A stretch of 64,000 nucleotides of DNA from Aromatoleum toluclasticum ATCC 700605 (lineage in GTDB: Bacteria > Pseudomonadota > Gammaproteobacteria > Burkholderiales > Rhodocyclaceae), in assembly GCF_000378245.1 (NCBI RefSeq), contig NZ_KB899496.1, positions 1 through 64,000 of the forward strand, read 5' to 3'. The translations under genes and the position numbers were made by a program. The notes beneath the pieces are model-generated. The model saw only the letters and a program-made list of their open reading frames with translations, did no database searches and was not told the origin of the DNA. Shown here in pieces: positions 9,681 through 19,160 of the stretch (its first letter is position 1; each line of letters starts with the position of its first letter).

Positions 9681-10928
9681 ATGTCCCCAGAGAGCCATTC
9701 CAAGCACCGTCGGCTGTGGACCGCCGGCCTGGCCGTCACAACCCTGACCGCCATTTCCGCTGCCGTCCTCGGCCTGCGCCCGGCGCCGGTCGAAGCGAAC
9801 CCGAGTGCGGGTGCCCCGTCCGCGACGCCGGTGTCCGTCGCGACCGTCGAGCAGCGCGAAGTCGCGACCTGGGACGAGTTCTCCGGTCGCCTCGAAGCGG
9901 TCGAGCGCGTCGACATCCGCTCGCGCGTCGCCGGCACCGTGCAGGCGGTACATTTCCGCGAAGGCGGGCTCGTGAAGGCGGGGGACTTGCTGGTCACGAT
10001 CGATCCTGCGCCCTATGCGGCCGAGGTGGATCGCGCCGTGGCCCAGGTCGCGGCCGCGCAGTCGCGCGTGGCCTTCACGACGAGCGAACACGAACGCGCG
10101 CAGCGCCTATGGGAGCAGCGCGCGATCGCCGAGCGCGAATTCGAGGAGCGCGCCAACGCTCGTCGCGCGGCAGACGCCGAGCTGCGCGCAGCGCAGGCCG
10201 CGCTGCAATCGGCACGCCTGAACCTCGGTTACACGCAGGTGAGGGCGCCCGTATCCGGCCGCGTCGGCAAGCTCGAAATCACCGTCGGCAATCTCGTCGC
10301 CGCCGGACCAGGGGCGCCGGTGCTGACGACGCTGGTGTCCGTCAGCCCGATCTACGCGAGCTTCGACGCCAACGAGCAAATCGTGGCGCGCGCACTGCAG
10401 ACGCTGCGCGATGCCCACGGCAAGGCGGCGCGGATCGAAAGCATCCCGGTGCAGATGGCGACGACGATGAGCCAGGAAAGGATCTACGCGGGCCACCTCC
10501 AACTCGTCGATAACCAGGTCGACGCCCGCAGCGGGACGGTGCGCGTGCGCGCCGTGTTCGACAACGCCGACGAGAGCCTGATGGCGGGGCAGTTCGCGAA
10601 GCTGCGGATGGGGCGCCCGAAGGCCGAGCCCGCCGTGCTCATCGACGAGCGCGCGATCGGCACCGACCAGAGCCGCAAGTTCGTGCTGGTCGTCGACGCC
10701 GACAACAAGACCGCATACCGCGAAGTCACGCTGGGTGGCACGGCCGACGGGCTGCGCATCGTCAGTGCCGGGCTGCAGCCGGGCGAGCGCATCGTCGTGA
10801 ATGGCTTGCAGCGCGTGCGGCCGGGTTCGCTCGTCGCGCCGCAGGCGGTGGCGATGGACGGCCGCATGCAGGTCCGCAGCGACCGTGCCGTCCGCGCCGC
10901 GGATGCAGCCGGCTTGCCGCAATCCTGA
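9681..10928 (+). CDS. RND efflux periplasmic adaptor subunit (AcrA/MexE family)
   Basis: Links the inner-membrane pump to the outer-membrane channel. 415 residues; ATG 9681 has AAAGGAG just upstream. An N-terminal hydrophobic segment (about 13-30) acts as signal or anchor; no lipobox cysteine is seen. Then a biotinyl-lipoyl half motif (VDIRSRVAGTVQAVHFREG), a coiled-coil hairpin rich in Ala/Arg/Glu (about 115-190), the second lipoyl half (YTQVRAPVSGRVGKLEITVG) and beta-barrel domains ending near residue 400. The pump gene follows 25 bases later. By locus order it is closest to CeoA/BpeE/MexE; substrates are probably small hydrophobic or aromatic compounds, which the sequence cannot prove. Confidence 0.93.
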   Translation: MSPESHSKHRRLWTAGLAVTTLTAISAAVLGLRPAPVEANPSAGAPSATPVSVATVEQREVATWDEFSGRLEAVERVDIRSRVAGTVQAVHFREGGLVKAGDLLVTIDPAPYAAEVDRAVAQVAAAQSRVAFTTSEHERAQRLWEQRAIAEREFEERANARRAADAELRAAQAALQSARLNLGYTQVRAPVSGRVGKLEITVGNLVAAGPGAPVLTTLVSVSPIYASFDANEQIVARALQTLRDAHGKAARIESIPVQMATTMSQERIYAGHLQLVDNQVDARSGTVRVRAVFDNADESLMAGQFAKLRMGRPKAEPAVLIDERAIGTDQSRKFVLVVDADNKTAYREVTLGGTADGLRIVSAGLQPGERIVVNGLQRVRPGSLVAPQAVAMDGRMQVRSDRAVRAADAAGLPQS

Positions 10929-10953
10929 TTCGCCCGTAATCGAGAGCACCATC

Positions 10954-13900
10954 ATGAATCTGTCCCGCTTTTTCATCGATCGCCCGATCTTCGCCGGCGT
11001 GCTGTCGCTGCTGATGTTCGTCGCCGGCCTGCTCGCGCTGCGCGTGCTGCCGGTGTCGGAATACCCCGAAGTCGTGCCGCCGTCGATCGTTGTGCGCGCA
11101 CAGTATCCCGGCGCGAACCCCAAGGTGATCGCCGAGACGGTCGCGACCCCCCTCGAGGAGTCCATCAACGGCGTCGAAGGCATGCTCTACATGGGCAGCC
11201 AGGCGACCACCGACGGCCTGATGACGCTGACGGTCACCTTCCGCCTCGGCACCGATCCCGACAAGGCGCAGCAGCTGGTGCAGAACCGCGTCGCGCAGGC
11301 CGAGCCGCGCCTGCCCGAGGAGGTGCGCCGGCTCGGCGTGACGACGGTCAAGAGCTCGCCCGACCTGACGATGGTCGTGCACCTGCTGTCGCCCAACGGC
11401 CGCTACGACATGACCTACCTGCGCAACTACGCGCTGCTCAACGTCAAGGACCGCCTCGCGCGCATCGACGGCGTCGGCCAGGTGCAGCTGTTCGGCTCCG
11501 GTGACTACTCGATGCGCATCTGGCTGGATCCGCAGAAGGTCGCCGCGCGCGGCTTGTCGGCGGGCGACGTGGTGCGCGCGATCCGCGAGCAGAACGTGCA
11601 GGCCGCCGCCGGTGTCGTCGGCGCGTCGCCGGGCCTGCCGGGCGTCGATCTGCAACTCTCGGTGAACGCCCGCGGCCGCCTGCAGAGCGAGGAGGAGTTC
11701 GGCGACATCATCGTGCGCACCGGTGCGGACGGCGCCGTGACGCGTCTGCGCGATCTCGGCCGCATCGAGCTCGGCGCCTCAGACTACGCGCTGCGCTCGC
11801 TGCTCGACAACAAGGATGCGGTCGCGATTCCGATCTTCCAGGCGCCAGGTTCGAACGCGATCCAGATTTCCGACCATGTACGCGAGACGATGCAGCAGTT
11901 GAAGCAGCACATGCCCGAGGGCGTCGACTACGAGATCGTGTATGACCCGACGCAGTTCGTGCGCGCATCGATCGAAGCGGTCGTGAAGACCCTGCTCGAA
12001 GCGGTCGCGCTCGTGGTGCTGGTGGTGATCCTCTTTCTGCAGACCTGGCGCGCGTCGATCATTCCGCTGCTCGCGGTGCCGGTGTCGATCGTCGGCACCT
12101 TTGCGGTGATGCACCTCTTCGGCTTCTCGATCAACGCGCTCTCCCTCTTCGGGCTGGTGCTCGCGATCGGCATCGTCGTCGATGACGCGATCGTCGTCGT
12201 CGAAAACGTCGAGCGCAACATCGAGGCGGGGCTCTCACCGCGCGAGGCAACGTACCGGGCGATGCGCGAAGTCTCCGGCCCGATCATCGCGATCGCGCTG
12301 GTGCTGATCGCCGTGTTCGTCCCGCTTGCCTTCATCACCGGCCTCTCCGGGCAGTTCTACAAGCAGTTCGCGCTGACGATCGCGATGTCGACGGTGATCT
12401 CGGCGATCAACTCGCTGACGCTGTCGCCGGCGCTGTCCGCGCTGCTGCTGAAGGGCCACGACGCGCCCAAGGATGCGCTGACGCGCGGAATGGACAAGGT
12501 CTTCGGCCGCTTCTTCGCCGCCTTCAACCGGACCTTCCGCCGCGGCGCGGAAGCCTACGGCGGCGGGGTGCGCGGCGCGATCGGGCGCAAGGCGGTGATG
12601 ATGGCCGTCTATCTCGCACTCATCGGCCTGACGGCGGGGCTCTTCAAGGCGGTGCCCGGCGGCTTCGTGCCCGCGCAGGACAAGCAGTACCTGATCGGCT
12701 TCGCGCAGCTGCCGGACGGTGCCACGCTCGACCGCACGGAGGCGGTGATCCGCCGCATGGGCGAGATCGCGTTGCAGCAGCCCGGCGTCGAGCACTCCGT
12801 CGCCTTTCCCGGCCTGTCGATCAACGGCTTCACGAACAGCTCGAACTCGGGGATCGTGTTCACGCCGCTGAAACCGTTCGACGAGCGCAAGGGGGCGGAA
12901 CTCAGCGCCGGGGCGATCGCGATGGAACTGAACAAGAAGTTCGCCGGCATCGAGGACGCCTTCATCGTGATGTTCCCGCCGCCGCCGGTGCAGGGGCTCG
13001 GGACGACGGGGGGCTTCAAGCTACAGTTGGAGGACCGCGCATCGCTCGGCTACGAGGCGCTCGACGCGGCAACCAAGGCCTTCCTCGCGAAGGCGTCGAA
13101 AGCGCCGGAACTTGCGGGGCTGTTCTCCAGCTACCAGGTGAACGTGCCGCAGCTCTTCGCCGACATCGACCGCACCCGCGCGCGCCAGCTCGGCATCCCG
13201 GTCACCGACGTGTTCGACACGATGCAGATCTACCTCGGTAGCCTGTACGTGAACGACTTCAATCGCTTCGGCCGGACCTACTCGGTGCGCGTGCAGGCCG
13301 ACGCGCCTTTCCGCGCCCGCGCCGAGGACGTCGGTCTGCTGAAGGTGCGCGCGCCGGGCGGGGAGATGGTGCCGCTGTCGTCGCTGATGAACATCCAGAC
13401 GAGCTTCGGGCCCGAACGCGCGATGCGCTACAACGGCTTCCTCTCCGCCGACATCAGCGGCGCACCCGCGCCCGGCTACTCGTCGGGACAGGCGAAGGCG
13501 GCGGTCGAACGCATCGCGGCCGAAACGCTGCCGCCGGGCATCGGCTTCGAATGGACCGAACTGACCTACCAGGAGATCCTCGCCGGCAACTCGGCGGCAT
13601 GGGTCTTCCCGCTCGCGATCCTGCTGGTCTTCCTCGTGCTCGCGGCCCAGTACGAAAGCCTGACGCTGCCGCTCGCGATCATCCTCATCGTGCCGATGGG
13701 GATCCTCGCCGCGATGACCGGCGTGTGGCTCTCGGGCGGCGACAACAACGTCTTCACGCAGATCGGCCTGATCGTGCTGGTCGGGCTGTCGGCGAAGAAC
13801 GCGATCCTGATCGTCGAGTTCGCTCGCGAACTGGAATTTGCCGGACGCACGCCGGTACAGGCGGCGATCGAGGCGAGCCGTCTGCGGCTGCGCCCGATCC

Positions 13901-14196
13901 TGATGACCTCGCTCGCCTTCGTGATGGGCGTGCTGCCGCTGGTGCTGTCGACCGGCGCCGGCGCCGAGATGCGCAGCGCAATGGGGGTGGCGGTGTTCGC
14001 CGGGATGATCGGCGTGACGGCCTTCGGCCTCTTCCTGACGCCGGTGTTCTACGTGCTGCTGCGCCGCCTCGCCGGCAACCGCGCGCTGAAGCTGCACGGC
14101 GAGATCCCGCACCTCGAAGCCTTCGCCGCTTCGCCCGTTACCGGCGGCGCCGCAACCGCGACGGGGCTGGCTGCACCGCGTGCGCATCACGAATAA
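10954..14196 (+). CDS. RND multidrug efflux pump, HAE1 family (AcrB/MexF-like)
   Basis: Proton-driven drug transporter of the inner membrane, 1080 residues, normal length. ATG 10954 gives the classic N-terminus MNLSRFFIDRPIFAGVLSLL. Twelve membrane segments with two large periplasmic loops are apparent. The proton-relay aspartate pair in TM4 is present (GIVVDDAIVVVENVERN), as is the lysine of TM10 (VGLSAKNAILIVEFAREL). It lies between the adaptor and channel genes with gaps of 25 and 10 bases. The sequence resembles MexF/BpeF/CeoB more than AcrB in the first periplasmic loop. No defect seen. Confidence 0.95.
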   Translation: MNLSRFFIDRPIFAGVLSLLMFVAGLLALRVLPVSEYPEVVPPSIVVRAQYPGANPKVIAETVATPLEESINGVEGMLYMGSQATTDGLMTLTVTFRLGTDPDKAQQLVQNRVAQAEPRLPEEVRRLGVTTVKSSPDLTMVVHLLSPNGRYDMTYLRNYALLNVKDRLARIDGVGQVQLFGSGDYSMRIWLDPQKVAARGLSAGDVVRAIREQNVQAAAGVVGASPGLPGVDLQLSVNARGRLQSEEEFGDIIVRTGADGAVTRLRDLGRIELGASDYALRSLLDNKDAVAIPIFQAPGSNAIQISDHVRETMQQLKQHMPEGVDYEIVYDPTQFVRASIEAVVKTLLEAVALVVLVVILFLQTWRASIIPLLAVPVSIVGTFAVMHLFGFSINALSLFGLVLAIGIVVDDAIVVVENVERNIEAGLSPREATYRAMREVSGPIIAIALVLIAVFVPLAFITGLSGQFYKQFALTIAMSTVISAINSLTLSPALSALLLKGHDAPKDALTRGMDKVFGRFFAAFNRTFRRGAEAYGGGVRGAIGRKAVMMAVYLALIGLTAGLFKAVPGGFVPAQDKQYLIGFAQLPDGATLDRTEAVIRRMGEIALQQPGVEHSVAFPGLSINGFTNSSNSGIVFTPLKPFDERKGAELSAGAIAMELNKKFAGIEDAFIVMFPPPPVQGLGTTGGFKLQLEDRASLGYEALDAATKAFLAKASKAPELAGLFSSYQVNVPQLFADIDRTRARQLGIPVTDVFDTMQIYLGSLYVNDFNRFGRTYSVRVQADAPFRARAEDVGLLKVRAPGGEMVPLSSLMNIQTSFGPERAMRYNGFLSADISGAPAPGYSSGQAKAAVERIAAETLPPGIGFEWTELTYQEILAGNSAAWVFPLAILLVFLVLAAQYESLTLPLAIILIVPMGILAAMTGVWLSGGDNNVFTQIGLIVLVGLSAKNAILIVEFARELEFAGRTPVQAAIEASRLRLRPILMTSLAFVMGVLPLVLSTGAGAEMRSAMGVAVFAGMIGVTAFGLFLTPVFYVLLRRLAGNRALKLHGEIPHLEAFAASPVTGGAATATGLAAPRAHHE

Positions 14197-14206
14197 GGAG
14201 TTGAAC

Positions 14207-15673
14207 ATGACACTGCTGACTCATCCGCTGCGCACCGCGCTCGCACCGCTCGTTGCCGCCCTCGTGCTGGCCGGCTGCGCCACCGCGCCCGCGATCGATC
14301 CCGCCGCCTTGCCGTCGGCGCCCGCGGCCTTCAAGGAAGGCGACGGCCGCTGGACCCAGGCCTTGCCGACCCAGGTGCAGGCCGACGGCGCATGGTGGAA
14401 GACCTTCTCTGACCCGGTACTTGACGGGCTGGTCGAGCGCGCGCTGGAGCGCAACAACAGCATCCAGATCGCCGCCGCGCGGCTGGCGCAGTCCCGCGCG
14501 CTGCTGCAGGCGACCGATGCGCAGCGCGCCCCTCAGCTCGGCATCGGCGCCGACGCGACGCGGCAGGGCGGGGCGATCACGCCGGCCGGCGGCGGTGCCG
14601 GCAAGCTGCTGCGTGCCGGCGCGAACTTCTCGTGGGAGCTCGACCTCTTCGGCCGCCTCGCGCAGGCGAGCCAGGCCGCGTCGCTCGACGCCCGCAGCCG
14701 CGAAGCCCTGCTGCGCAACGCACGCCTCGTCGTGCAGGCGGACGTCGCGCGCAGCTATCTCGCGCTGCGGGCGCTCGACGCCGAACGCGCGCTGGTGCGC
14801 GAGACCATCGGCGCCTACCGCGACACGCTGGCGCTGACCGAACGGCGCTTCGAGGCCGGCGACATCGCCGAACTGGACGTCGCGCGCGTGCGCACCGAAC
14901 TGGCCGCAACCGAATCGGACGCACTCGCGCTCGACCGTCGGCGTGCCGAAATCGAACACGCCCTCGCGGTACTGGTCGGTGACGCAGCTTCGGACTTCCG
15001 GCTCGACTCCGGCAATTGGAACACGGCGCTGCCGGTGATCCCGGCCGGCGTCCCGAGTACGGTGCTCACGCGCCGGCCCGACGTCGACGCCGCGCGGCAA
15101 TCGATGCTCGCCGCCCAAGCACGCGTCGGCGTCGCGCAGGCGGCGTGGTTCCCGGACATCGCACTGACCGGTTCGGGGGGCTTCGCATCCACGGAGCTGG
15201 GCGACCTCTTCAAATGGTCGGCCCGCTCCTGGGGCGTCGGCGCCTTGCTGTCGCTGCCGATCTTCGACGGCGGGCGGCGCGACGCGGGCGTGCGCAGCGC
15301 CAATGCGGAACTGGACGCCGCGCTCGCCGGCTACCGCGAACAGGTGCTCGTTGCCTTCAAGGACGTAGAGGACCAGCTGTCCGCGCTGCGCCTCCTTGCC
15401 GAACAGGGCGAGGCGCAGGCGCGCGCGGTCACCTCGGCGAGCCGTGCGACAGTCCTGTCGGATGCGCGCTATCGCAATGGACTCGTCAGCCAGCTCGAAC
15501 TGCTCGACGCCCGACGCAGCGAACTGCGCAACCGGCGTGAGGCGCTGCAGGTGCGCTCGGCCCGGTACCAGGCGACGGTCGGGCTGGTTCGCGCCCTCGG
15601 CGGAGGGTGGGAGCCGGCCGATGATCCGGCCCTGGCCGGGCGCGATGCGGGGAACGGTAGCGCCGGAGGTTGA
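14207..15673 (+). CDS. outer-membrane efflux lipoprotein, OprM/NodT family
   Basis: Outer-membrane channel of the tripartite pump. 488 residues from ATG 14207 (AAGGAG ahead). A lipoprotein signal peptide ends in LVLAGC, so cysteine 24 would be lipidated. Two outer-membrane efflux repeats follow, with ANFSWELDLFGRLA in the first half and SWGVGALLSLPIFDGGRRD in the second. It closes the operon. Immediately after its stop lies the truncated end of a minus-strand gene remnant, suggesting this junction arose by a deletion or insertion. Confidence 0.94.
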   Translation: MTLLTHPLRTALAPLVAALVLAGCATAPAIDPAALPSAPAAFKEGDGRWTQALPTQVQADGAWWKTFSDPVLDGLVERALERNNSIQIAAARLAQSRALLQATDAQRAPQLGIGADATRQGGAITPAGGGAGKLLRAGANFSWELDLFGRLAQASQAASLDARSREALLRNARLVVQADVARSYLALRALDAERALVRETIGAYRDTLALTERRFEAGDIAELDVARVRTELAATESDALALDRRRAEIEHALAVLVGDAASDFRLDSGNWNTALPVIPAGVPSTVLTRRPDVDAARQSMLAAQARVGVAQAAWFPDIALTGSGGFASTELGDLFKWSARSWGVGALLSLPIFDGGRRDAGVRSANAELDAALAGYREQVLVAFKDVEDQLSALRLLAEQGEAQARAVTSASRATVLSDARYRNGLVSQLELLDARRSELRNRREALQVRSARYQATVGLVRALGGGWEPADDPALAGRDAGNGSAGG

Positions 15674-15675
15674 AG

Positions 15676-15990
15676 TCCGACCGGTGCAACGTAGTGCATC
15701 GCATCGCGGGCCGCCTCGATACCTTCCAGGCGGGCAATGACCCAACTGGCGAGATACTGGGAACCCAGGCAACCACCCGCCGTGGCGACGTTGCCTTTGG
15801 CGAGGAAGGGCTGGTCGAGCACTTCGACGCCGGCTTCCCGGTCCCACGTCTTGGTGATCAGGTCGGTACAGGTGGGAATGGCATCGAGCAGCCCGAGCCT
15901 GGCCAGAATCAAGGTCCCCGAGCACTGAGCCCCCAGCAACGGCCGTTGGGGGTCGAGCTTCAATGCGGCCATCAATCCGCGTCGCGCTGG
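15676..15990 (-). pseudogene. remnant of a DJ-1/PfpI (GATase1-like) family gene
   Basis: About 100 codons on the minus strand resemble the middle and C-terminal part of DJ-1/PfpI-type proteins. LLGAQCSGTLILARLGLL carries the nucleophile-elbow cysteine, followed by TDLITKTWDR and NVATAGGCLGSQYLASWVI. Homology starts near 15972-15990 without an N-terminal domain and stops near APVG at about 15679, where the frame runs antisense into the channel gene with no natural end. It is therefore truncated at both ends and probably not functional. From 15990 to 16129 I see nothing further. Confidence 0.6.
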
Positions 15991-16129
15991 GCTCGGTCGA
16001 CCTGGGCACCCTTCGGCTCGCACTGACGACGGTGCGGCGTGTCGTCGAGGACCAAACCTGTCACTGACCTGCCTGCCGCTTTGTAGTAGCCTTGCGCATT
16101 TTTGCGCCCCACGGGCGGCGCCTTTTCGG

Positions 16130-16951
16130 ATGACGCAAGGCTTGGCGCGTACGCATATCAACGGTTCCGGGCTGGTTCGTGCTCTCGGCGGGCTGACGTC
16201 CGCTGACGTGCCCGCGTCGAAGCAGTCCTTTGCCGACCGGCTCGGCCAATGGCTCGGTTTCGCGGATGCGCTCACGCTGTATTCCGCGCTCAATCCCGGG
16301 TCGTCAGGAGATGTGGTGCCTTCCCCCGTTACGACGTCGCGCGAGGCTGCGGCGCTGCGGCAGGCGATGGCGCGCGCGCGCGACGCACTGGCGGACTCTA
16401 TTATCAACGACGGCGTGTTCAAGCCCGGTCCGGCGCGGATCGAACTGCCGACGCCCGACCCGGCGGCGGCGGAGAAGGTGGCCGAGGACAAGGCGGCCGA
16501 CTTCGCGCCCTACCATCGCTACTATCTCGCCCACCAGCGCGACATGGCGGTGCGCATCGCCCCCTTGCGGGCGACGGTTCGCACGGCGCTGCAAGGACAG
16601 GCGAGCGCCCTCGCTCGGCTCGCCGCGCTCGATGCGGTGATGGACCAGGCGCTTGCGGCGCGCGAGCGCGACCTGCTGGCGACCGTGCCGGCACTGCTCG
16701 GCCGGCGCTTCGAGCAACGCTACGACGCGCATCGCGCGACGCTGGCCGAAACGCAGACGGCCGACGATGTGGCGAGGTGGATGCAGCCGGGCGGGTGGCT
16801 CGCGGATTTCTGCCGGGAGATGCAGTCCGTGCTCCTCGCGGAGCTCGATCTTCGGCTGCAGCCGATCGCAGGGCTCATTTCAGCCCTCGACGGAGAGGTT
16901 GCAAGTGAGGTCGCAAATGAGGCGGCCAATGAGGTGACAAGGAAGCAATGA
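16130..16951 (+). CDS. DUF3348 family protein, first gene of a putative motor operon
   Basis: 273-residue soluble, helix-rich protein matching my recollection of DUF3348: an N-terminal segment THINGSGLVRALGGL and FADRLGQWLGFADALTLYSAL, then acidic and alanine-rich helices, with PGGWLADFCREMQSVLLAELDLRLQP kept in pieces near the C-terminus. No signal peptide or membrane span. Function unknown. The stop overlaps the next gene in ATGA form, so it is translationally coupled to the DUF802 protein and may be its cytoplasmic partner or assembly factor. The ribosome site is poor; an upstream start is not available in frame with good codon use. Confidence 0.8.
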   Translation: MTQGLARTHINGSGLVRALGGLTSADVPASKQSFADRLGQWLGFADALTLYSALNPGSSGDVVPSPVTTSREAAALRQAMARARDALADSIINDGVFKPGPARIELPTPDPAAAEKVAEDKAADFAPYHRYYLAHQRDMAVRIAPLRATVRTALQGQASALARLAALDAVMDQALAARERDLLATVPALLGRRFEQRYDAHRATLAETQTADDVARWMQPGGWLADFCREMQSVLLAELDLRLQPIAGLISALDGEVASEVANEAANEVTRKQ

Positions 16952-19158
16952 ATAGAACCATCTGTATCGCGGCTTTCCTCGTAGGCCTGGTCGCCGTGTT
17001 CTGGGTCGGCGCCGGATATGTCGGCGCCAGTACGCTGGCGCTGGCGATGACGGCGATCATCGGCGCGGTCTATGTGACCGGCGCAGTCGAATTGGTGTGC
17101 TTTCACCGCACCACGACCGCCCTGGCGCGGGCGCTGGACGGGATTCCCGCGGATCTGTCGCACCCGGGCGAATGGCTGCGCCAGTTGCCGCAGTCCGTGC
17201 AGAACCCGGTACGCCTGCGTATAGAGGGCGAACGCGCGGGGCTGCCCGGCCCGGCCATGACGCCCTACCTTGTCGGCCTGCTGGTGCTGCTGGGCATGCT
17301 CGGCACCTTCCTCGGTATGGTCGTGACGCTCAATGGTGCGGTCATCGCACTGGAAAGCACGACCAACCTGGAGGCCATCCGCGCTTCGCTCGCGGCGCCG
17401 GTCCGCGGCCTGGGCGTCGCGTTCGGCACCTCCGTCGCCGGTGTGGCGGCCTCCGCGATGCTGGGCCTGGTTTCGGCCGTGTGCCGGCGCGAGCGGATGC
17501 TGGTCGCGCAACTGCTCGACACCCGCATCGGCACCTCGCTGCGCGGCTTCTCGCATGCTCATCAACGCGAAGAGACCTTCAAGGCGCTGCAATTGCAGGC
17601 GCGGGTGCTGCCCGAACTGGTCGACAAGCTGCAGGCGATGATGGAGCAGATGGAGCGGCAGGGCAGGGAGCTGAATGAGCGCCTCGTGTCCGGGCAGGAC
17701 GGATTCCACCGCGACGCGCGGGTGATGTACTCGGAGCTGGCCTCCTCGGTGGACAAGTCTCTCAGGACCAGCCTGACCGAAAGCGCCCGGCTCGCCGGCG
17801 AAACGATCCGACCCGTCGTGGCCGAGACGATGGCAGGCATCGCGCGCGAAACGAACGCGCTGCAGACGCACGTGGCCGACGCGGTGCGGACCCAGCTCGA
17901 CGGCATCTCCGGGCGTTTCGACGGCAGCGTCACCAGGGTCGCGGAAACCTGGAGCGCGGCGCTCGCGACGCACGAGCGCACCAGCGAAAACCTGAACCGG
18001 CAGATGCAGGATGCGCTGGGCGCCTTCGCCGAAACCTTCGAACGGCGCTCGGGTGCGCTGCTGAGTTCGGTCGAAGAGACGCACGCCGGCCTGCGCACCG
18101 ATCTCGCCGCCACGACGACGGCGCTGGTGCAGGGGACGGCCACGCTGCACACGCGGCTCGCCGACACCGTCGAACGGCAGCTCGACGGCGTGGCCGACCG
18201 TTTCGGCGGGACGGTCACCGCCGTCGCCGACACGTGGACGACGGCGCTCGCCAGCCACGAGCGCACGAGCGAACACCTCACCAGCGAACTCCGCAAGTCG
18301 CTCGAAGCCTTCGCCGACGCCTTTGCGCAACGCTCGGCGGCCTTGCTCGCTGCGGTCGGCGAAACCACGGCTGCGCAGCGGGCACAGCAGGCCGCGACGG
18401 ACGAGGCGCGCCTCGCCGCGCACACCCGGACGCTGGAGTCGATGGCGGCGTCGCTGCAGCAGGAATGGCACGAGGCCGGCGCACAGACCCTCGCGCGGCA
18501 GGAGCAGATCTGCAGGACCCTGGGCGAGACAGCGCACGAAATCGCCACCGCCGCGCAGGCACAGGCCAGCGGCACCATCGATGAAGTTGCACGCCTCATG
18601 CAGACCGCAGCCGAAGCGCCCCGCGCCGCGGCGGAAGTCATCGGCCAGCTGCGGCAGGAACTTTCCGCCAGCATCGCGCGCGACAACGGGCTGCTCGAGG
18701 AGCGCAGCCGCATCATGGAAACGCTGGGCACGCTGCTGTCCGCGATCAATCACGCATCGAGCGAGCAACGCTCGGCGATCGACGCGCTGGTGGCTTCCGC
18801 GACCGAACTGCTGGAGCGTGCCGGAACCTGCTTCTCCACCAGCATCGAGACGGAATCGGCGCGGATCGCCGGCGTCGCGGGCGAGATCACCGGCGGCGCC
18901 GCCGAGGTGGCCAGCCTGAGCGAGGCCTTCGGTCTCGCGGTGCAGCTCTTCAGCGAATCCAATGACAAGATGATGGCGACGCTTGCGCGCATCGAAGGGG
19001 CGCTCGACAAGTCCCTGACTCGCAGCGATGAGCAGCTCGCCTACTACGTCGCGCAGGCGCGCGAGATCATCGACCTGTCGATCATGTCGCAACGGCAGAT
19101 CGTCGAAGACCTGCAGCAGCTGCCCGGCAGGCAGGCATCGCTCGCCGGCGAGGTGTGA
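16948..19158 (+). CDS. DUF802 protein: MotA/TolQ/ZorA-like membrane protein with long coiled tail
   Basis: 736 residues. Four membrane segments are apparent at about 5-22, 28-50, 105-127 and 153-178; the third contains LGMLGTFLGMVVTL and the fourth GVAFGTSVAGVAASAMLGL, a pattern of the MotA/ExbB/TolQ superfamily. The remaining 550 residues are an Ala/Glu/Arg-rich helical tail with no output domain. The tail contains two related blocks of about 72 residues beginning at residues 311 and 406 (period 95), each with T-V-A-(E/D)-TW and A-L-A-(T/S)-HERTSE; these are DUF802 repeats. A MotB-like gene follows two bases later. I infer a proton-driven stator or motor with a long cytoplasmic lever, as in ZorA of the Zorya defence system. 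Confidence 0.82.
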   Translation: MNRTICIAAFLVGLVAVFWVGAGYVGASTLALAMTAIIGAVYVTGAVELVCFHRTTTALARALDGIPADLSHPGEWLRQLPQSVQNPVRLRIEGERAGLPGPAMTPYLVGLLVLLGMLGTFLGMVVTLNGAVIALESTTNLEAIRASLAAPVRGLGVAFGTSVAGVAASAMLGLVSAVCRRERMLVAQLLDTRIGTSLRGFSHAHQREETFKALQLQARVLPELVDKLQAMMEQMERQGRELNERLVSGQDGFHRDARVMYSELASSVDKSLRTSLTESARLAGETIRPVVAETMAGIARETNALQTHVADAVRTQLDGISGRFDGSVTRVAETWSAALATHERTSENLNRQMQDALGAFAETFERRSGALLSSVEETHAGLRTDLAATTTALVQGTATLHTRLADTVERQLDGVADRFGGTVTAVADTWTTALASHERTSEHLTSELRKSLEAFADAFAQRSAALLAAVGETTAAQRAQQAATDEARLAAHTRTLESMAASLQQEWHEAGAQTLARQEQICRTLGETAHEIATAAQAQASGTIDEVARLMQTAAEAPRAAAEVIGQLRQELSASIARDNGLLEERSRIMETLGTLLSAINHASSEQRSAIDALVASATELLERAGTCFSTSIETESARIAGVAGEITGGAAEVASLSEAFGLAVQLFSESNDKMMATLARIEGALDKSLTRSDEQLAYYVAQAREIIDLSIMSQRQIVEDLQQLPGRQASLAGEV

Positions 19159-19160
19159 CG

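Noticed and set aside
15469-16491. Intact 340-residue minus-strand gene containing the DJ-1-like segment
   Set aside because: Only about 100 residues resemble a protein family; the rest is antisense to the DUF3348 and channel genes.
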